A stretch of DNA of 64,000 nucleotides from CAZNPL01 sp964574815 (GTDB taxonomy: Bacteria > Planctomycetota > Phycisphaerae > UBA1845): positions 62,001-126,000 of the forward strand of contig CAZNPL010000010.1 of NCBI GenBank assembly GCA_964574815.1. The letters run 5' to 3'. Shown piece by piece: positions 1-9,333 of this stretch. The notes beneath the pieces were generated by a model. That model saw nothing but the letters and a program-made list of their open reading frames with translations. It was not told the DNA's origin and did no database searches. The position numbers were made by a program, and so were the translations under genes. Position 1 is the first letter of the stretch, and each line of letters begins with the position of its first letter.

Positions 1-27
1 GGCTGAGTTGTTTACGCCGCCGGCCAT
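1..27 (-). CDS. 5' end of next alternative complex III gene (partial)
   Basis: Only nine codons are visible (ATG at 27..25, reading MAGGVNNSA), starting 2 nt after the actD stop, so it is co-transcribed and probably translationally coupled with actD. By the usual act gene order this would be ActE, a small cytochrome c subunit, but nothing in nine residues proves it. The rest lies outside the window. Confidence 0.45.
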
Positions 28-29
28 CG

Positions 30-659
30 TCAGTCCTCGACCTCCTCGACGTCAACGGCCCCGAGCGACTGAAGCATCTCGCTCGTTTGATCGATATCGA
101 AGTGCGGATCATCCGCCCGCACGACCACGAAGAAACCGTCGGTCGTGACGCGGCGAAACCGTTCGTGCTTGAACAACGGGTTGTACAACATCGGCAGTTT
201 GTTCATGAACAGCATCCCGACTACGGCGGCGAAGGCGGCCAGCAGCACGGTCGTCTCGAAGATGACCGGGATGTTCGCCTGAAGACTGAATATCGGCTTG
301 CCGCTTACCAGGAACTGGTAGTCGAACGCGTTGGTAGACCAGACGAGCAACACTCCCAGACCGGTCCCGCTGATCCCGCCGAGAAACGCGAGCCACGGCA
401 GCCGCGTGGCCCGATTCCCCATTGCCTGATCGATGCCGTGAATCGGAAACGGGCTGTGCACGTCGAACCTGCGGAAGCCCTCCTCGCGCAGGTGCTCGGC
501 GGCCTTGACCACCGACGCAATGCTCGGGAACTCGGCCAGCAGCCCATAGAGTCTGGGCTGGACCTTCTCAGCAAGCTGAGGTCCACCCGCATCGGCGCCG
601 GACGGCTCCGCCGCCGTGTGCTCGAGAACGTCCTGCGACGGGTTCCCGGCATCGCTCAT
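30..659 (-). CDS. actD: Alternative complex III subunit ActD (DUF3341)
   Basis: A 209-aa protein. An Ala/Gly-rich start is followed by the DUF3341 core: the YGLLAEF segment near residue 38, the VHSPFPIHGID segment near 68, two membrane segments (roughly 88-105 and 130-150), then a soluble C-terminus with FFVVVRADDP. ActD is an accessory membrane subunit of alternative complex III, the quinol:electron-acceptor oxidoreductase that replaces cytochrome bc1. I chose the ATG at 659 because it overlaps the actC stop by four bases (ATGA), a classic coupled junction. The same frame runs upstream to 1106, but that stretch is the shadow of actC and is rejected. Confidence 0.9.
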   Translation of the reverse strand: MSDAGNPSQDVLEHTAAEPSGADAGGPQLAEKVQPRLYGLLAEFPSIASVVKAAEHLREEGFRRFDVHSPFPIHGIDQAMGNRATRLPWLAFLGGISGTGLGVLLVWSTNAFDYQFLVSGKPIFSLQANIPVIFETTVLLAAFAAVVGMLFMNKLPMLYNPLFKHERFRRVTTDGFFVVVRADDPHFDIDQTSEMLQSLGAVDVEEVED

Positions 660-2101
660 GCGCGAGCTCCTCCGCCGTGGCCGCCGCCCTTCTGCTCGTC
701 GACACCATGGTGCGCTCCGTGGGCCTGGGGCATGACGGTCTTGACCTCCGCCATCGCCACCATGGGCAGGAAGCGGCAGAACAGCAGGAACATCGTAAAG
801 AACAGCCCGAAGCTGCCGATCAGCATCCCGATGTCCACCCACGTCGGCTTGAACATGTCCCAACTCGACGGCAGGTAGTCCCGATGAAGCGAGGTCACCA
901 CGATCACGAACCGTTCGAACCACATCCCGACGTTCACGCACATGGCCACGATCATCGTCACCCACAGGTTCGTGCGCAACGTCTTGCTCCACAGAAGCTG
1001 CGGGGCGATCACGTTGCAGCCGAACATCACGAAAAACGTCCACCAATAGGGTCCGAGCGCGCGATTCATGAACACGAATTGCTCGTAATGATGGCCGCTG
1101 TACCACGCGGTAAAGAACTCGATGATGTACGCGTAGCCCACCATCATGCCGGTGGCCAGCATGATTTTATTCATGTTCTCGATGTGTCTCAGTGTGATCA
1201 GGTCCTTGAGCCCGAAGAACTGCCGGGCCGGAATCGCCAGCGTCAGCACCATGGCGAAGCCGCCGAACACCGCCCCTGCGACGAAGTAGGGCGGAAAGAT
1301 CGTCGTGTGCCAGCCTGGAACCTGCGAGATCGCGAAGTCGAAGCTGACCACGGAGTGGACCGACAGCACCAGCGGCGTGGCCAGGGCGGCCAGCAGGAGA
1401 TAAGCCCGCTCGAAGCGATGCCAGTGGCGGCTGGAACCGGTCCAGCCCAGCGAGAACAGGCCGTAGGCGATTTGTTGAATCCGCCCCTTGGCCCGGTCGC
1501 GAAGCGTGGCCAGGTCCGGAATCATCCCCACGTACCAGAACAGAAGCGATACGGTCGCGTATGTCGAGACGGCGAAGACGTCCCACAGCAGAGGGGATCG
1601 AAACTGAGGCCACATCTCCATCTGATTCGGGTAAGGAAACAGCCAGTACGCCAGCCAGGGCCGCCCGATGTGGATCGCCGGGAAGAGTCCGGCGCACGTA
1701 ACGGCGAAGATCGTCATCGCCTCGGCGAATCGATTGATGCCGGTCCGCCAGCCCTGCCGGAACAGGAAAAGAATCGCGGATATCAGCGTGCCGGCGTGTC
1801 CGATCCCGACCCAGAAGACGAAGTTGACGATCGGAAAACCCCACGCGACCGGCACGTTGTTGCCCCACACACCGACGCCGGTGGTGACCAGGTATCCGAT
1901 CAGCGCCATGAGCATCAACAGCGCCGAGACGCTGATCGCGAAGGCGATGTACCAGGCGGTCGGGCACTTGCGTTCGTTGATTGAGCAGACGGTGTCGGTG
2001 AGGCTGCTGAAATCATGCCCGCCGGTCACCAACGGCGCGCGCCGCCGCGGGTCGTCGAAGGTGTTGTCCGTCGCCGTGCCGGGATGCGGTATCGCCGCCA
2101 T
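656..2101 (-). CDS. actC: Alternative complex III subunit ActC (NrfD/PsrC-like)
   Basis: A 481-aa polytopic membrane protein with about ten hydrophobic segments and the NrfD-family look, for example GWGFPIVNFVFWVGIGHAG near residue 90 and ATGMMVGYAYIIEFFTAWY near 320. In alternative complex III, ActC is an integral subunit that contacts ActB and carries the quinol site. The C-terminus is His/Gly-rich (HGAHHGVDEQKGGGHGG). It starts at ATG 2101, 2 nt after the actB stop, and overlaps actD by four bases, so it sits in the middle of a tight operon. The length fits the family. Confidence 0.93.
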   Translation of the reverse strand: MAAIPHPGTATDNTFDDPRRRAPLVTGGHDFSSLTDTVCSINERKCPTAWYIAFAISVSALLMLMALIGYLVTTGVGVWGNNVPVAWGFPIVNFVFWVGIGHAGTLISAILFLFRQGWRTGINRFAEAMTIFAVTCAGLFPAIHIGRPWLAYWLFPYPNQMEMWPQFRSPLLWDVFAVSTYATVSLLFWYVGMIPDLATLRDRAKGRIQQIAYGLFSLGWTGSSRHWHRFERAYLLLAALATPLVLSVHSVVSFDFAISQVPGWHTTIFPPYFVAGAVFGGFAMVLTLAIPARQFFGLKDLITLRHIENMNKIMLATGMMVGYAYIIEFFTAWYSGHHYEQFVFMNRALGPYWWTFFVMFGCNVIAPQLLWSKTLRTNLWVTMIVAMCVNVGMWFERFVIVVTSLHRDYLPSSWDMFKPTWVDIGMLIGSFGLFFTMFLLFCRFLPMVAMAEVKTVMPQAHGAHHGVDEQKGGGHGGGARA

Positions 2102-2103
2102 CG

Positions 2104-5100
2104 CTACGCCTTCCCCTCCGCCGGGTTACGCACCTTCGCGAGATACTTCGTGCGAGGCCGCGTGTTCAAGTTGGTCAGCACGCCATAAGCCCGGTTGTTC
2201 TCCTGAAGCTTCCGGACCTGACTGTTGGGGTCGTTCAGGTTGCCGAAGACGATCGCCTGCGTCGGGCACGCCTGCTGGCAGGCGGTCACGATGTCGCCGT
2301 CCTGCACGTCTTCGCCTTTATTGCGCCGGTCGATCTTCGCGGCCGCGATTCGCTGCGTGCAATAGGTACACTTTTCCATCACGCCGCGCATCCGCACCGT
2401 CACGTCCGGGTTGTAGACCATACGCTTGATTTCGCCGACGGCCTGGTCCTGCTGCGAATCAGGCATGCCGAGATGGGGCTTCGGCGTGCCGCGGGGGTCG
2501 GCGCTGTGGTAATCGAAGTAGTTGAACCGCCGCACCTTGTAGGGGCAGTTGTTCGAGCAGTAGCGCGTCCCCACGCAGCGGTTGTACACCATCGTGTTCA
2601 AGCCTTCGCTGTCGTGGACGGTCGCGGCTACCGGGCAGACCTGCTCGCACGGGGCGTTCTCGCAATGGACGCACATCATCGGCTGATGCACGACCTGGGG
2701 ATTCGCGTCGGGCTCGCCCTTGAAATAACGATCGATCCGCAGCCAGTGCATTTCACGCCCGACCGACACCTGATCCTTGCCGACGATCGGGACGTTGTTC
2801 TCCGCCTGGCAGGCCAGCACGCACGCGTTGCAGCCGGTGCAACTGTTCAGATCGACGGCCATGCCCCAGGCGTGCGGGTCGTTGAACTCGGCTGGCGGCT
2901 GGAAAAGCTGCAAGCCGTTGCCGCCGTGCCCGACGCGATGGGCGAAGTGCGGATCGGCGTTGTATTCGTCGAGCGTGGCCTCGCGGATGATCTTGCCGCT
3001 CTCGCCCCGCCCGCCGACGCGCTTCCTGGTCCCGTACTCGGCGACACCGTCGATTGCGTGATGATCCTGCGTGACGGCCAGTTCATACCGGCGACCGGTC
3101 TTGGTTACCGAGACGCCTGAAAGCACGTAGGGATTCGTGCTGGTTCGCAGATCGTACGTCGCGAAGCCGACGTCGTTGCCGATGTTGCCGGCCGCCGTGC
3201 GACCGTAGCCCAAAGCCAGCGAAACCACGCCTTCCGGCTGCCCCGGCATCACGTAGGTGGCCACATCGAGCGATCGCTCGCCCGACGCGATGGTGACCAC
3301 GTCGCCCGTCGAGATTCCGAGGCGATCCGCGTCGGCCTGGGCCATCAGCGCCGGGTTGTCCCACGCCGTCTTGGACATCGGGTCCGGCGCTTCCTGCAGC
3401 CAGCCGTTGTTGGCGAACCGGCCGTCGTGCAGTCCGGCGTCAGCCGCGAAGACAACGTCGAATCCGTCGCCCTGCTCCGGCAGTAAAGCCGGCAGCTCGC
3501 CGTTCGTCGGCTCGGGGTTGACCGCGGGCCAGGCCGACCCGGAGACCAGCCCGTCGTGCAGCGCGCGGCGCCAGTTTGCTTCGAAGTCACCGGACGGGAG
3601 AACCTCGCGGAACGACCGGCGAACGAGATCGTAGCCCGCCTCCAGCTTGTCGCCGGCGATCATGGCCAGCAGCTCGATCGTCGATTTCCCATCATACAGC
3701 GGGCGAATGAGCGGCTGACAGACGCTGATCGTGCCGTCCCAGGCTCGGGCGTCGCCCCACGCCTCGAGGTAGTGGGTGCGCGGCAAGTGCCACGTGCAGC
3801 GCGCCGATGTCTCATTGACGTAGTTGCTGAGTTGGGCCGACGCGCCGACCTGAGCGAGCGCGTCGCCGAACCCGACGTCCGCCGGCGCATCGTACACCGG
3901 GTTGCCGCCGAGCATGAGCAGCGTGTCAATCTCCCCCTTGCGCATGGCGTCGGCAAGTTCGCGGATCGCCTCAACATGCGAAGGCCGATCCGGCTGCGGC
4001 GCGGACACGAACGTGATGGTCTTGCCCACCGCGCCGATCGCCGCATTGATACGTTGCGCCAGGGCATGCGCTGCGGGCGACATTGTTTCGCCGGTGACGA
4101 CAAGGGCCTGCGCGCCGTGCCGTCTCAACTGGTCGGCCGTTGTGGTCACGAACGCCCGCTCGCGGTCGTTCAGATCCACCGGGTTCTGCGGGCCGCTGAC
4201 GCCGAATGACTGCGCGACGGCGGCAAGCAGCCGCTCGATCCGGGCGGGCCGGGCCGCCAGCCGGTGGTCGGCCACACTGCCCGTAATCGAATATCCGCTC
4301 TCGGCGATGGCCATTCGGTTCATCTCGCCCTGGTCGGCGGATTTCCGACCTGCGGCCCAGTCGCGTGCCAGGCGCACTTTCGCGGGGTGCGCGCTTAACA
4401 GGTCCGCATCGAACGACGCGATGAACTTCGCTTTATCCAGATGTAGCACCGCGCGCAGCGGTCGACCGAACGCCAGCCGGCTGCCCTCGATCGCCGCGTC
4501 CCGGCTGATCGGCTCGTATTCGACCCAGCGACAACCGGGAAAGGCCTTCAGCAGACGCCGCTTCATGTCCACGGAGGTCGGCCCGCTCGCCGCTTCGGAG
4601 AGGACCGCAAAGCCCTTTCCGCCCTGCTCGCGCAGGCCGCCGAAGTGTTTGGACGCGAACTCCGCGAACGCATCCCACGTAGTATCCTCCGGCGCGTTTT
4701 CGCCGCGACGGATCGGGTATCGGCTTCGGTCCGGATCGTACAGCTCCAGAACGCTCGCTTGCGCAATCGCGTCGGTCGCGCCCTTCGAGAACTGATGAAG
4801 CGGATTGCCCTCCACCTTGATGGGCCGGCCGTCGTAGCTGCTGACCAGCAACCCGGTTCCGACGCCCCCGAGCTCCATCACCGTGGCGAACCGCTCCGTC
4901 ACGCCCGGCGTGCGCTGCGGATCGTCCTTGGCGAACGGCGCCAAAACCTCTCGAGGCCAGCGGCGGCAGCCCGCCCCGGTCAGTCCGGCGAGCGCCATCG
5001 ACGCCCCCATCATCTTGAGAAAGCGCCGCCGCGGCATCTCCGTCATCTGGTCCGGATCGTAATCGGGGAACTCGCGCCCGACGCGCTCGCGAAACTCCGG

Positions 5101-5169
5101 CGTCTGCGCGAACTGCTCCACGCTCAGCCAGTAATCGCGTCCCGAAATGTGGTGTTCTACCGGTGGCAT
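2104..5169 (-). CDS. actB: Alternative complex III iron-sulfur/molybdopterin-like subunit ActB
   Basis: About 1021 aa from ATG 5169; the open frame also offers a TTG at 5178. A Tat-like motif RRRFLKM lies near residues 47-53, with a Cys just after the hydrophobic stretch (GLTGAGC), so the protein is probably exported folded. Residues about 70-700 resemble a molybdopterin oxidoreductase fold. Residues about 770-970 carry ferredoxin-type clusters: CTGCNACVLAC, CVHCENAPCEQVC, CSNNCP, CTYCTQR and CQQACP. ActB passes electrons between quinol-side subunits and cytochromes; in known complexes the Mo-type domain has no cofactor. The start overlaps the end of actA. Confidence 0.93.
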   Translation of the reverse strand: MPPVEHHISGRDYWLSVEQFAQTPEFRERVGREFPDYDPDQMTEMPRRRFLKMMGASMALAGLTGAGCRRWPREVLAPFAKDDPQRTPGVTERFATVMELGGVGTGLLVSSYDGRPIKVEGNPLHQFSKGATDAIAQASVLELYDPDRSRYPIRRGENAPEDTTWDAFAEFASKHFGGLREQGGKGFAVLSEAASGPTSVDMKRRLLKAFPGCRWVEYEPISRDAAIEGSRLAFGRPLRAVLHLDKAKFIASFDADLLSAHPAKVRLARDWAAGRKSADQGEMNRMAIAESGYSITGSVADHRLAARPARIERLLAAVAQSFGVSGPQNPVDLNDRERAFVTTTADQLRRHGAQALVVTGETMSPAAHALAQRINAAIGAVGKTITFVSAPQPDRPSHVEAIRELADAMRKGEIDTLLMLGGNPVYDAPADVGFGDALAQVGASAQLSNYVNETSARCTWHLPRTHYLEAWGDARAWDGTISVCQPLIRPLYDGKSTIELLAMIAGDKLEAGYDLVRRSFREVLPSGDFEANWRRALHDGLVSGSAWPAVNPEPTNGELPALLPEQGDGFDVVFAADAGLHDGRFANNGWLQEAPDPMSKTAWDNPALMAQADADRLGISTGDVVTIASGERSLDVATYVMPGQPEGVVSLALGYGRTAAGNIGNDVGFATYDLRTSTNPYVLSGVSVTKTGRRYELAVTQDHHAIDGVAEYGTRKRVGGRGESGKIIREATLDEYNADPHFAHRVGHGGNGLQLFQPPAEFNDPHAWGMAVDLNSCTGCNACVLACQAENNVPIVGKDQVSVGREMHWLRIDRYFKGEPDANPQVVHQPMMCVHCENAPCEQVCPVAATVHDSEGLNTMVYNRCVGTRYCSNNCPYKVRRFNYFDYHSADPRGTPKPHLGMPDSQQDQAVGEIKRMVYNPDVTVRMRGVMEKCTYCTQRIAAAKIDRRNKGEDVQDGDIVTACQQACPTQAIVFGNLNDPNSQVRKLQENNRAYGVLTNLNTRPRTKYLAKVRNPAEGKA

Positions 5170-5837
5170 GTCGAGCAACTGGTCATGTACGTCTCGTCAC
5201 GAATGTCGTATTCCTTCTTGAGCTCCAGGCCGATCTTCAACTGATCGCCGTCCGGCGGCTCCCAGGTAAGGTTGGTCACCTCGTCCTTCGGCCTCAGGTG
5301 CAGCTCCGGATTGCGATGGCACGTCAGGCACCAGCCCATACTGAGCGTCTCGACCTGCTTCACAACCTCCATGTGGTCAATCCGGCCGTGGCAGGAAACG
5401 CACGAGATGCCTTTGTTAACATGGGCGCTGTGGTTGAAATAGGCATAGTCGGGCAGATCGTGAACCTTTACCCACTCGACGGGCATCCCTGAGACGGCGC
5501 TTTCGCGGACCGGGATCAATTTTGGTGAATCGGGCTTGATGTTCGTATGGCAATTCATGCAGGTCTGAGTGGGTGGCACGGCCGCGAATGCGGCGTTTTC
5601 GACGCTGGTGTGGCAGTAGCGGCAGTCGATGCCGAGCTTCCCCGCGTGCAGGGCATGGCTGTACTCGACCGGCTGGGTCGGAGCGTAGCCGACGTCGGTC
5701 GTTTTTGGGGAACCGCCCAGAAACACGACGAGCGGGACGTAGGTCACACCGCCGAAGGCCAGCAGGCACACGCCGGGGAGCAGGTAATTCGCCCAGCGCG
5801 GGAACAGGAAGGCCGTTGTACGGCGGTCGTCCGTCAT
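5157..5837 (-). CDS. actA: Alternative complex III pentaheme cytochrome c ActA
   Basis: 226 aa from ATG 5837. One N-terminal membrane anchor (NYLLPGVCLLAFGGVTYVP, near residues 15-35) is followed by five CXXCH haem-binding motifs: CRYCH, CMNCH, CVSCH, CLTCH and CSTCH. The last lies at the extreme C-terminus. Pentahaem ActA is the periplasmic electron-exit subunit of alternative complex III. It is the first gene of the operon actA-actB-actC-actD and overlaps actB by about a dozen bases. An in-frame TTG at 5858 is possible, but ATG gives the normal short cytoplasmic tail. No clear Shine-Dalgarno was seen. Confidence 0.93.
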   Translation of the reverse strand: MTDDRRTTAFLFPRWANYLLPGVCLLAFGGVTYVPLVVFLGGSPKTTDVGYAPTQPVEYSHALHAGKLGIDCRYCHTSVENAAFAAVPPTQTCMNCHTNIKPDSPKLIPVRESAVSGMPVEWVKVHDLPDYAYFNHSAHVNKGISCVSCHGRIDHMEVVKQVETLSMGWCLTCHRNPELHLRPKDEVTNLTWEPPDGDQLKIGLELKKEYDIRDETYMTSCSTCHR

Positions 5838-5996
5838 GCGAAGAGACCTACAACTCAACCTGGACGGTGAACGAACCCCGAAGCCGACAGGGCCCGGGCT
5901 ACCGCGCCCGTTTCAGTGAAAACTCCAGCCGAACCAGAGGAGTATATGAAGATCGCGTAGGGCGAAAATGCGGCAAATTGTCGCAACCGACGCGTC

Positions 5997-6731
5997 TCAG
6001 CGCCGTTGAGACAGCCTTTCGGGTTCTGGGCGCGCGAGCCAGCCATCCGGCAGGAGGACCGAGTCCGTCCCTTCGGCGCTCTCTTCCGGATCGCTGCAAA
6101 CGAAAGCCTCGACATCCTCCAGATCGGGCGGCGACTCGAACGCAACCACCAGCCGCCGCACCTCGGCCGGTGGGTTGACGAAGCCCTGGGACTGCAGTTC
6201 GCGACGCACGTCCAGCGGCACCTCAACGACTTCGCCGGCGACGACTTTGCCCGGCACCGCATCGATCACCGGTCCGTCCAGCGTCACATACGGCGTTTCA
6301 TCGGCACCCGCCGCAAAGAGCTCCGGTTCCCACAGCACGGCCTCGACCGCCAGCCGATCGCCGTCCCAAGCATGTCGCAATAGTTGAAAGCTGCGCCGCA
6401 CCGAAGTCAGAATCTCCGAAGCGCGCAACGGCTCACCTGCCGGCGTACCCGACCGCTCATCCGTCGCCCCACCCGCCTGCACCGCCGGAAGCATTGAAGC
6501 CCGATCCAGCCACCGAACGGTAACCGGCCCGATCACCCGCTCCACATGTGCCGGCGCCGGCGTGGGGTCCACGGCCGCGAGCGTCTTGCGAACCGGCTTG
6601 GGCAGGTACATCGGCGCCTCGGCCGGATCCAGCTTCTTGAGAAACAGCATCACCCCACCCGGCACGGAAGCCGCAAGGAACAGGACAATGAAGACAACGT
6701 TCAACCGAGTTTCGCGTGTCATCGCCAACAT
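5997..6731 (-). CDS. Membrane-anchored protein of unknown function
   Basis: 244 aa, not recognised. One N-terminal hydrophobic segment (VVFIVLFLAASVPGGVMLFL) is followed by a soluble, acidic domain with no Cys motif or known catalytic signature that I can see. The start could be ATG 6731 or ATG 6722 (MTRETR). It is upstream of actA on the same strand, separated by about 160 nt, so it may or may not share the operon. Coding is supported by the sensible signal-anchor and by the lack of stops. I cannot assign a role. Confidence 0.65.
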   Translation of the reverse strand: MLAMTRETRLNVVFIVLFLAASVPGGVMLFLKKLDPAEAPMYLPKPVRKTLAAVDPTPAPAHVERVIGPVTVRWLDRASMLPAVQAGGATDERSGTPAGEPLRASEILTSVRRSFQLLRHAWDGDRLAVEAVLWEPELFAAGADETPYVTLDGPVIDAVPGKVVAGEVVEVPLDVRRELQSQGFVNPPAEVRRLVVAFESPPDLEDVEAFVCSDPEESAEGTDSVLLPDGWLARPEPERLSQRR

Positions 6732-6867
6732 TGTAGACTCGTGAAGCGCCGGCGCGTAGGGATCTTCGGAGCTTCTGTCTGCAGTTAAGGTCGGTGGTTG
6801 AGGCGCAGCAGCCCCGTCCCGCTGACCGTCGTGATATTGGGTGGGGTCACGTTTGGGGACAATGTAG

Positions 6868-7938
6868 TCAAACGACTCTCAACGCGCTGTCGAGGCTTCT
6901 ACGGAGTTGCCCGTACCAGTTACGTAGCGCATCGTCGTCAGCGTTGACCGCCCGGCTGGTCGTCATGATCTGCTCGACCTGATCGCGGGTGATCTTGGGG
7001 CGGTCGTCGGGGGTGGGGTCGGGGTGGGTGATAACTCGTTCGAGCGTCATCAGGGCCATCATCATCGGCTGCACGCAGAACAGCCGGATGCCGACGGCGT
7101 CGGCGGGGATGGCCAGCGAATATTCCAGGGCGACATCGAGGTGGGCGGCGGCTCGCCGGACGATGGCGGCTCGGACCTCGATCGGCAGCGAGGCGTGCAG
7201 TAGATCCTCCGGCTGGTATCCGCACCGGCGGGCCACGTTCGCCGGAATGAAACATCGCCCGTCAACCAAGTCGGACGGGTGGTCCTTGATGATGTTGGTG
7301 AGCTGAAGCCCCCGCCCGAACCGCTTGCCGCGATGCAGGGCGCGCCGATCGACGGCATCCGCGTCGCGCCCGAGGTGCAGGGCGAACAGCCGCGTCAGCA
7401 TGACGCCCACCACGCCGGCGGCGTAGTGACAGTATCGCTCCAACTGATGTATCGAAGTAAACAGACAGCGGGGCGACTCCGACCGCGGCGGAAGCGGCGT
7501 CCGGCGGAGCCCGGCCGTCATTTCCGCGGCGCAGCCCCGGATGGCGTGAACCGCGTCATCCGGGAACGTGGCCAGCATCATCATCACCCGGTCGGCCTGC
7601 GACATGAGCACCGAGCACGGGTCGTCCGGGTCGGCATCCCCGAACTCGGCCGCGCACCGCCGGGCCAGCTCGATGTCCACGGGCGGGCCGAGCACGGTCA
7701 TGAATACGTTGAACATCTGCTGTCGCTGCGGCTCGGTCAGGCCGGGCCGGTCCTCGAGCGTGTCGATCATCCGGCAGACGAGATAGGCGCAGCTCACCCA
7801 GTCATTGAGTGGTGAGGGCAGTTCCGGGATCGAGAGCGCAAAGGTGCGCGACACGCCGACCAGCATCTCCCGGCTGAACCGGTGCAGGTCGAGCAGAGGC
7901 GCTGAACCGCCGTGAATCTGGGGGGATTGCGCGGCCAT
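6868..7938 (-). CDS. Squalene/phytoene synthase family protein
   Basis: 356 aa from ATG 7938 (an adjacent GTG at 7941 is the alternative). The trans-isoprenyl diphosphate synthase signatures are present: SRTFALSI near residue 30, the first Asp-rich motif DTLED at about 59-63 and a second motif NIIKDHPSD near 216-224, followed by GRCFIP. The family joins two prenyl diphosphates head to head (squalene or phytoene) for hopanoids, sterols or carotenoids. The second motif is DxxxD, as in squalene synthases. No other isoprenoid gene lies beside it, so the product is not decided. It faces the plus-strand transferase at 8034 across a 95-nt divergent spacer. Confidence 0.85.
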   Translation of the reverse strand: MAAQSPQIHGGSAPLLDLHRFSREMLVGVSRTFALSIPELPSPLNDWVSCAYLVCRMIDTLEDRPGLTEPQRQQMFNVFMTVLGPPVDIELARRCAAEFGDADPDDPCSVLMSQADRVMMMLATFPDDAVHAIRGCAAEMTAGLRRTPLPPRSESPRCLFTSIHQLERYCHYAAGVVGVMLTRLFALHLGRDADAVDRRALHRGKRFGRGLQLTNIIKDHPSDLVDGRCFIPANVARRCGYQPEDLLHASLPIEVRAAIVRRAAAHLDVALEYSLAIPADAVGIRLFCVQPMMMALMTLERVITHPDPTPDDRPKITRDQVEQIMTTSRAVNADDDALRNWYGQLRRSLDSALRVV

Positions 7939-8033
7939 CACGCGGCAAGATAGTCAACCAGCCGCTCACCGACAAGCGACCGCCCGGGTGGTAGTTTGAA
8001 TCCCCGGCCACGGCGGTCTAGACTCTGGCCCGC

Positions 8034-9140
8034 ATGGTCAGCGTTATAGCCATCATCGCCCTGGTCGGCTCTTTTCTGATGTCATTCACGGGTACGTTCG
8101 TCGTTCGACGGGTGGCCCGGCACCGCGGCTTTGTGGATGAACCCGGCGGTCACAAACAACACGCGGAACCCGTCGCCCTCGGCGGCGGGATCGCCATCGC
8201 CTGGACGGTCTTCGTTCCGGTGCTGGCCGCGACCTGCCTTGCCGCGGCCGGCGTGCGCTGGGGCGTGCCCGACTGGGTGCCCGAGTTCGTGCGGTTTCAC
8301 CTGCCCGGAGTCGAATCGAAGGGACCGGCCGTGTTGGCCGTCCTCAGCGGCGGCATCCTGCTCCACGTGGTCGGGCTGGCCGACGACGTCAAGGCCATGG
8401 GGCCGTGGGTGAAGCTGCTGGCGGAGGTTTGCGTTGCGTTGTACCTGTCGCTCGGTTTCAACATCTCGATCCTGGAGCTGGAGGCCCTCCCGCGTTTCGT
8501 GTCCGTCATTCTCACGATTTTGTGGATCGTCGGCATCACGAACGCGTTCAACTTCCTGGACAACATGGACGGGCTGAGCGCCGGGGTGGCCGCAATCGCC
8601 GGTTCGATCTTCGCGGCCGCGGCGTTTTCGAGCGGGCAGATCTTCGTGCCGATCGTGACGTTGATCCTGGTCGGCGCCGTCCTGGGCTTTCTGGTCTTCA
8701 ACTTTCAACCGGCCACCGTGTTCATGGGCGACTCCGGCAGCCTGGTGATCGGCTACCTGCTGGCCGTGCTCATCGTCCTGACCACCTTTTACGACCCCGA
8801 CAGACAGTTAAAGCCCGCGGGCGTATTTCTGCCTGTCGTTGTGCTGGCCGTGCCGCTGTACGACGTGGCCAGCGTCTGCGTGCGCCGCATCAAAGCCGGC
8901 GTCAGCGTCTTCCGGGGCGATCGTCGCCACTTCTCGCATCGCCTGGTGGAACGCGGGTTTTCCGAGCGGGCGGCCGTCCTGACGATTTACCTGGCCACCG
9001 CAGCGACGTCGCTGGCCGCGATTCTCCTGCCGCAGGCGAACTGGGTCTCGGCCGGACTGATCTTCGCGCAATGCGTGTGTGTGGTTCTGATAATCGCGGT
9101 GCTGGAGCACGGCGGAAGGGCTAACCAAGCCAGTTCATAA
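8034..9140 (+). CDS. Polyprenyl-phosphate sugar-1-phosphate transferase (WecA/TagO/MraY family)
   Basis: 368 aa with about ten membrane segments. The family residues are clear: ADDVK (DDxxK type, 116-120), NFLDNMDGLS (about 172-181), FMGDSGS (about 230) and the cytoplasmic loop RRHFSHRL (about 298). These enzymes transfer a HexNAc-1-phosphate from a UDP-sugar to undecaprenyl phosphate, the first membrane step of O-antigen, teichoic-acid or exopolysaccharide synthesis. It lacks MraY-specific context (no mur genes), so a WecA-like role starting the glycans made by the clusters at 15-27 kb and 44-64 kb is a reasonable inference. The exact sugar is unknown. Confidence 0.9.
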   Translation: MVSVIAIIALVGSFLMSFTGTFVVRRVARHRGFVDEPGGHKQHAEPVALGGGIAIAWTVFVPVLAATCLAAAGVRWGVPDWVPEFVRFHLPGVESKGPAVLAVLSGGILLHVVGLADDVKAMGPWVKLLAEVCVALYLSLGFNISILELEALPRFVSVILTILWIVGITNAFNFLDNMDGLSAGVAAIAGSIFAAAAFSSGQIFVPIVTLILVGAVLGFLVFNFQPATVFMGDSGSLVIGYLLAVLIVLTTFYDPDRQLKPAGVFLPVVVLAVPLYDVASVCVRRIKAGVSVFRGDRRHFSHRLVERGFSERAAVLTIYLATAATSLAAILLPQANWVSAGLIFAQCVCVVLIIAVLEHGGRANQASS

Positions 9141-9333
9141 ACCGCGTTGGCGCATCGCGGTGTCTCGACAATCGATGCTGCGTGCGAGGGCGCCGGATCA
9201 CGAATCCCGGCCTGCGAAGCTGAAGCCAACCTCGCGTCAGGAGATACAGGTCGACTGGACAACTTCCTTGCCGTACAATGCATTCTGTCGGATCAAGTCC
9301 GTTGCGACTGTTCTTGGGCGGAGTGGTGTGAGC

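Noticed and set aside
660..1106. N-terminal extension of the actD frame
   Set aside because: Overlaps actC in another frame; ATG 659 gives the normal DUF3341 length and an ATGA coupled junction.
677..1984. Plus-strand 435-aa frame opposite actC
   Set aside because: Antisense shadow of a well-supported complex III gene; low-complexity His/Arg/Glu composition typical of high-GC antisense frames.
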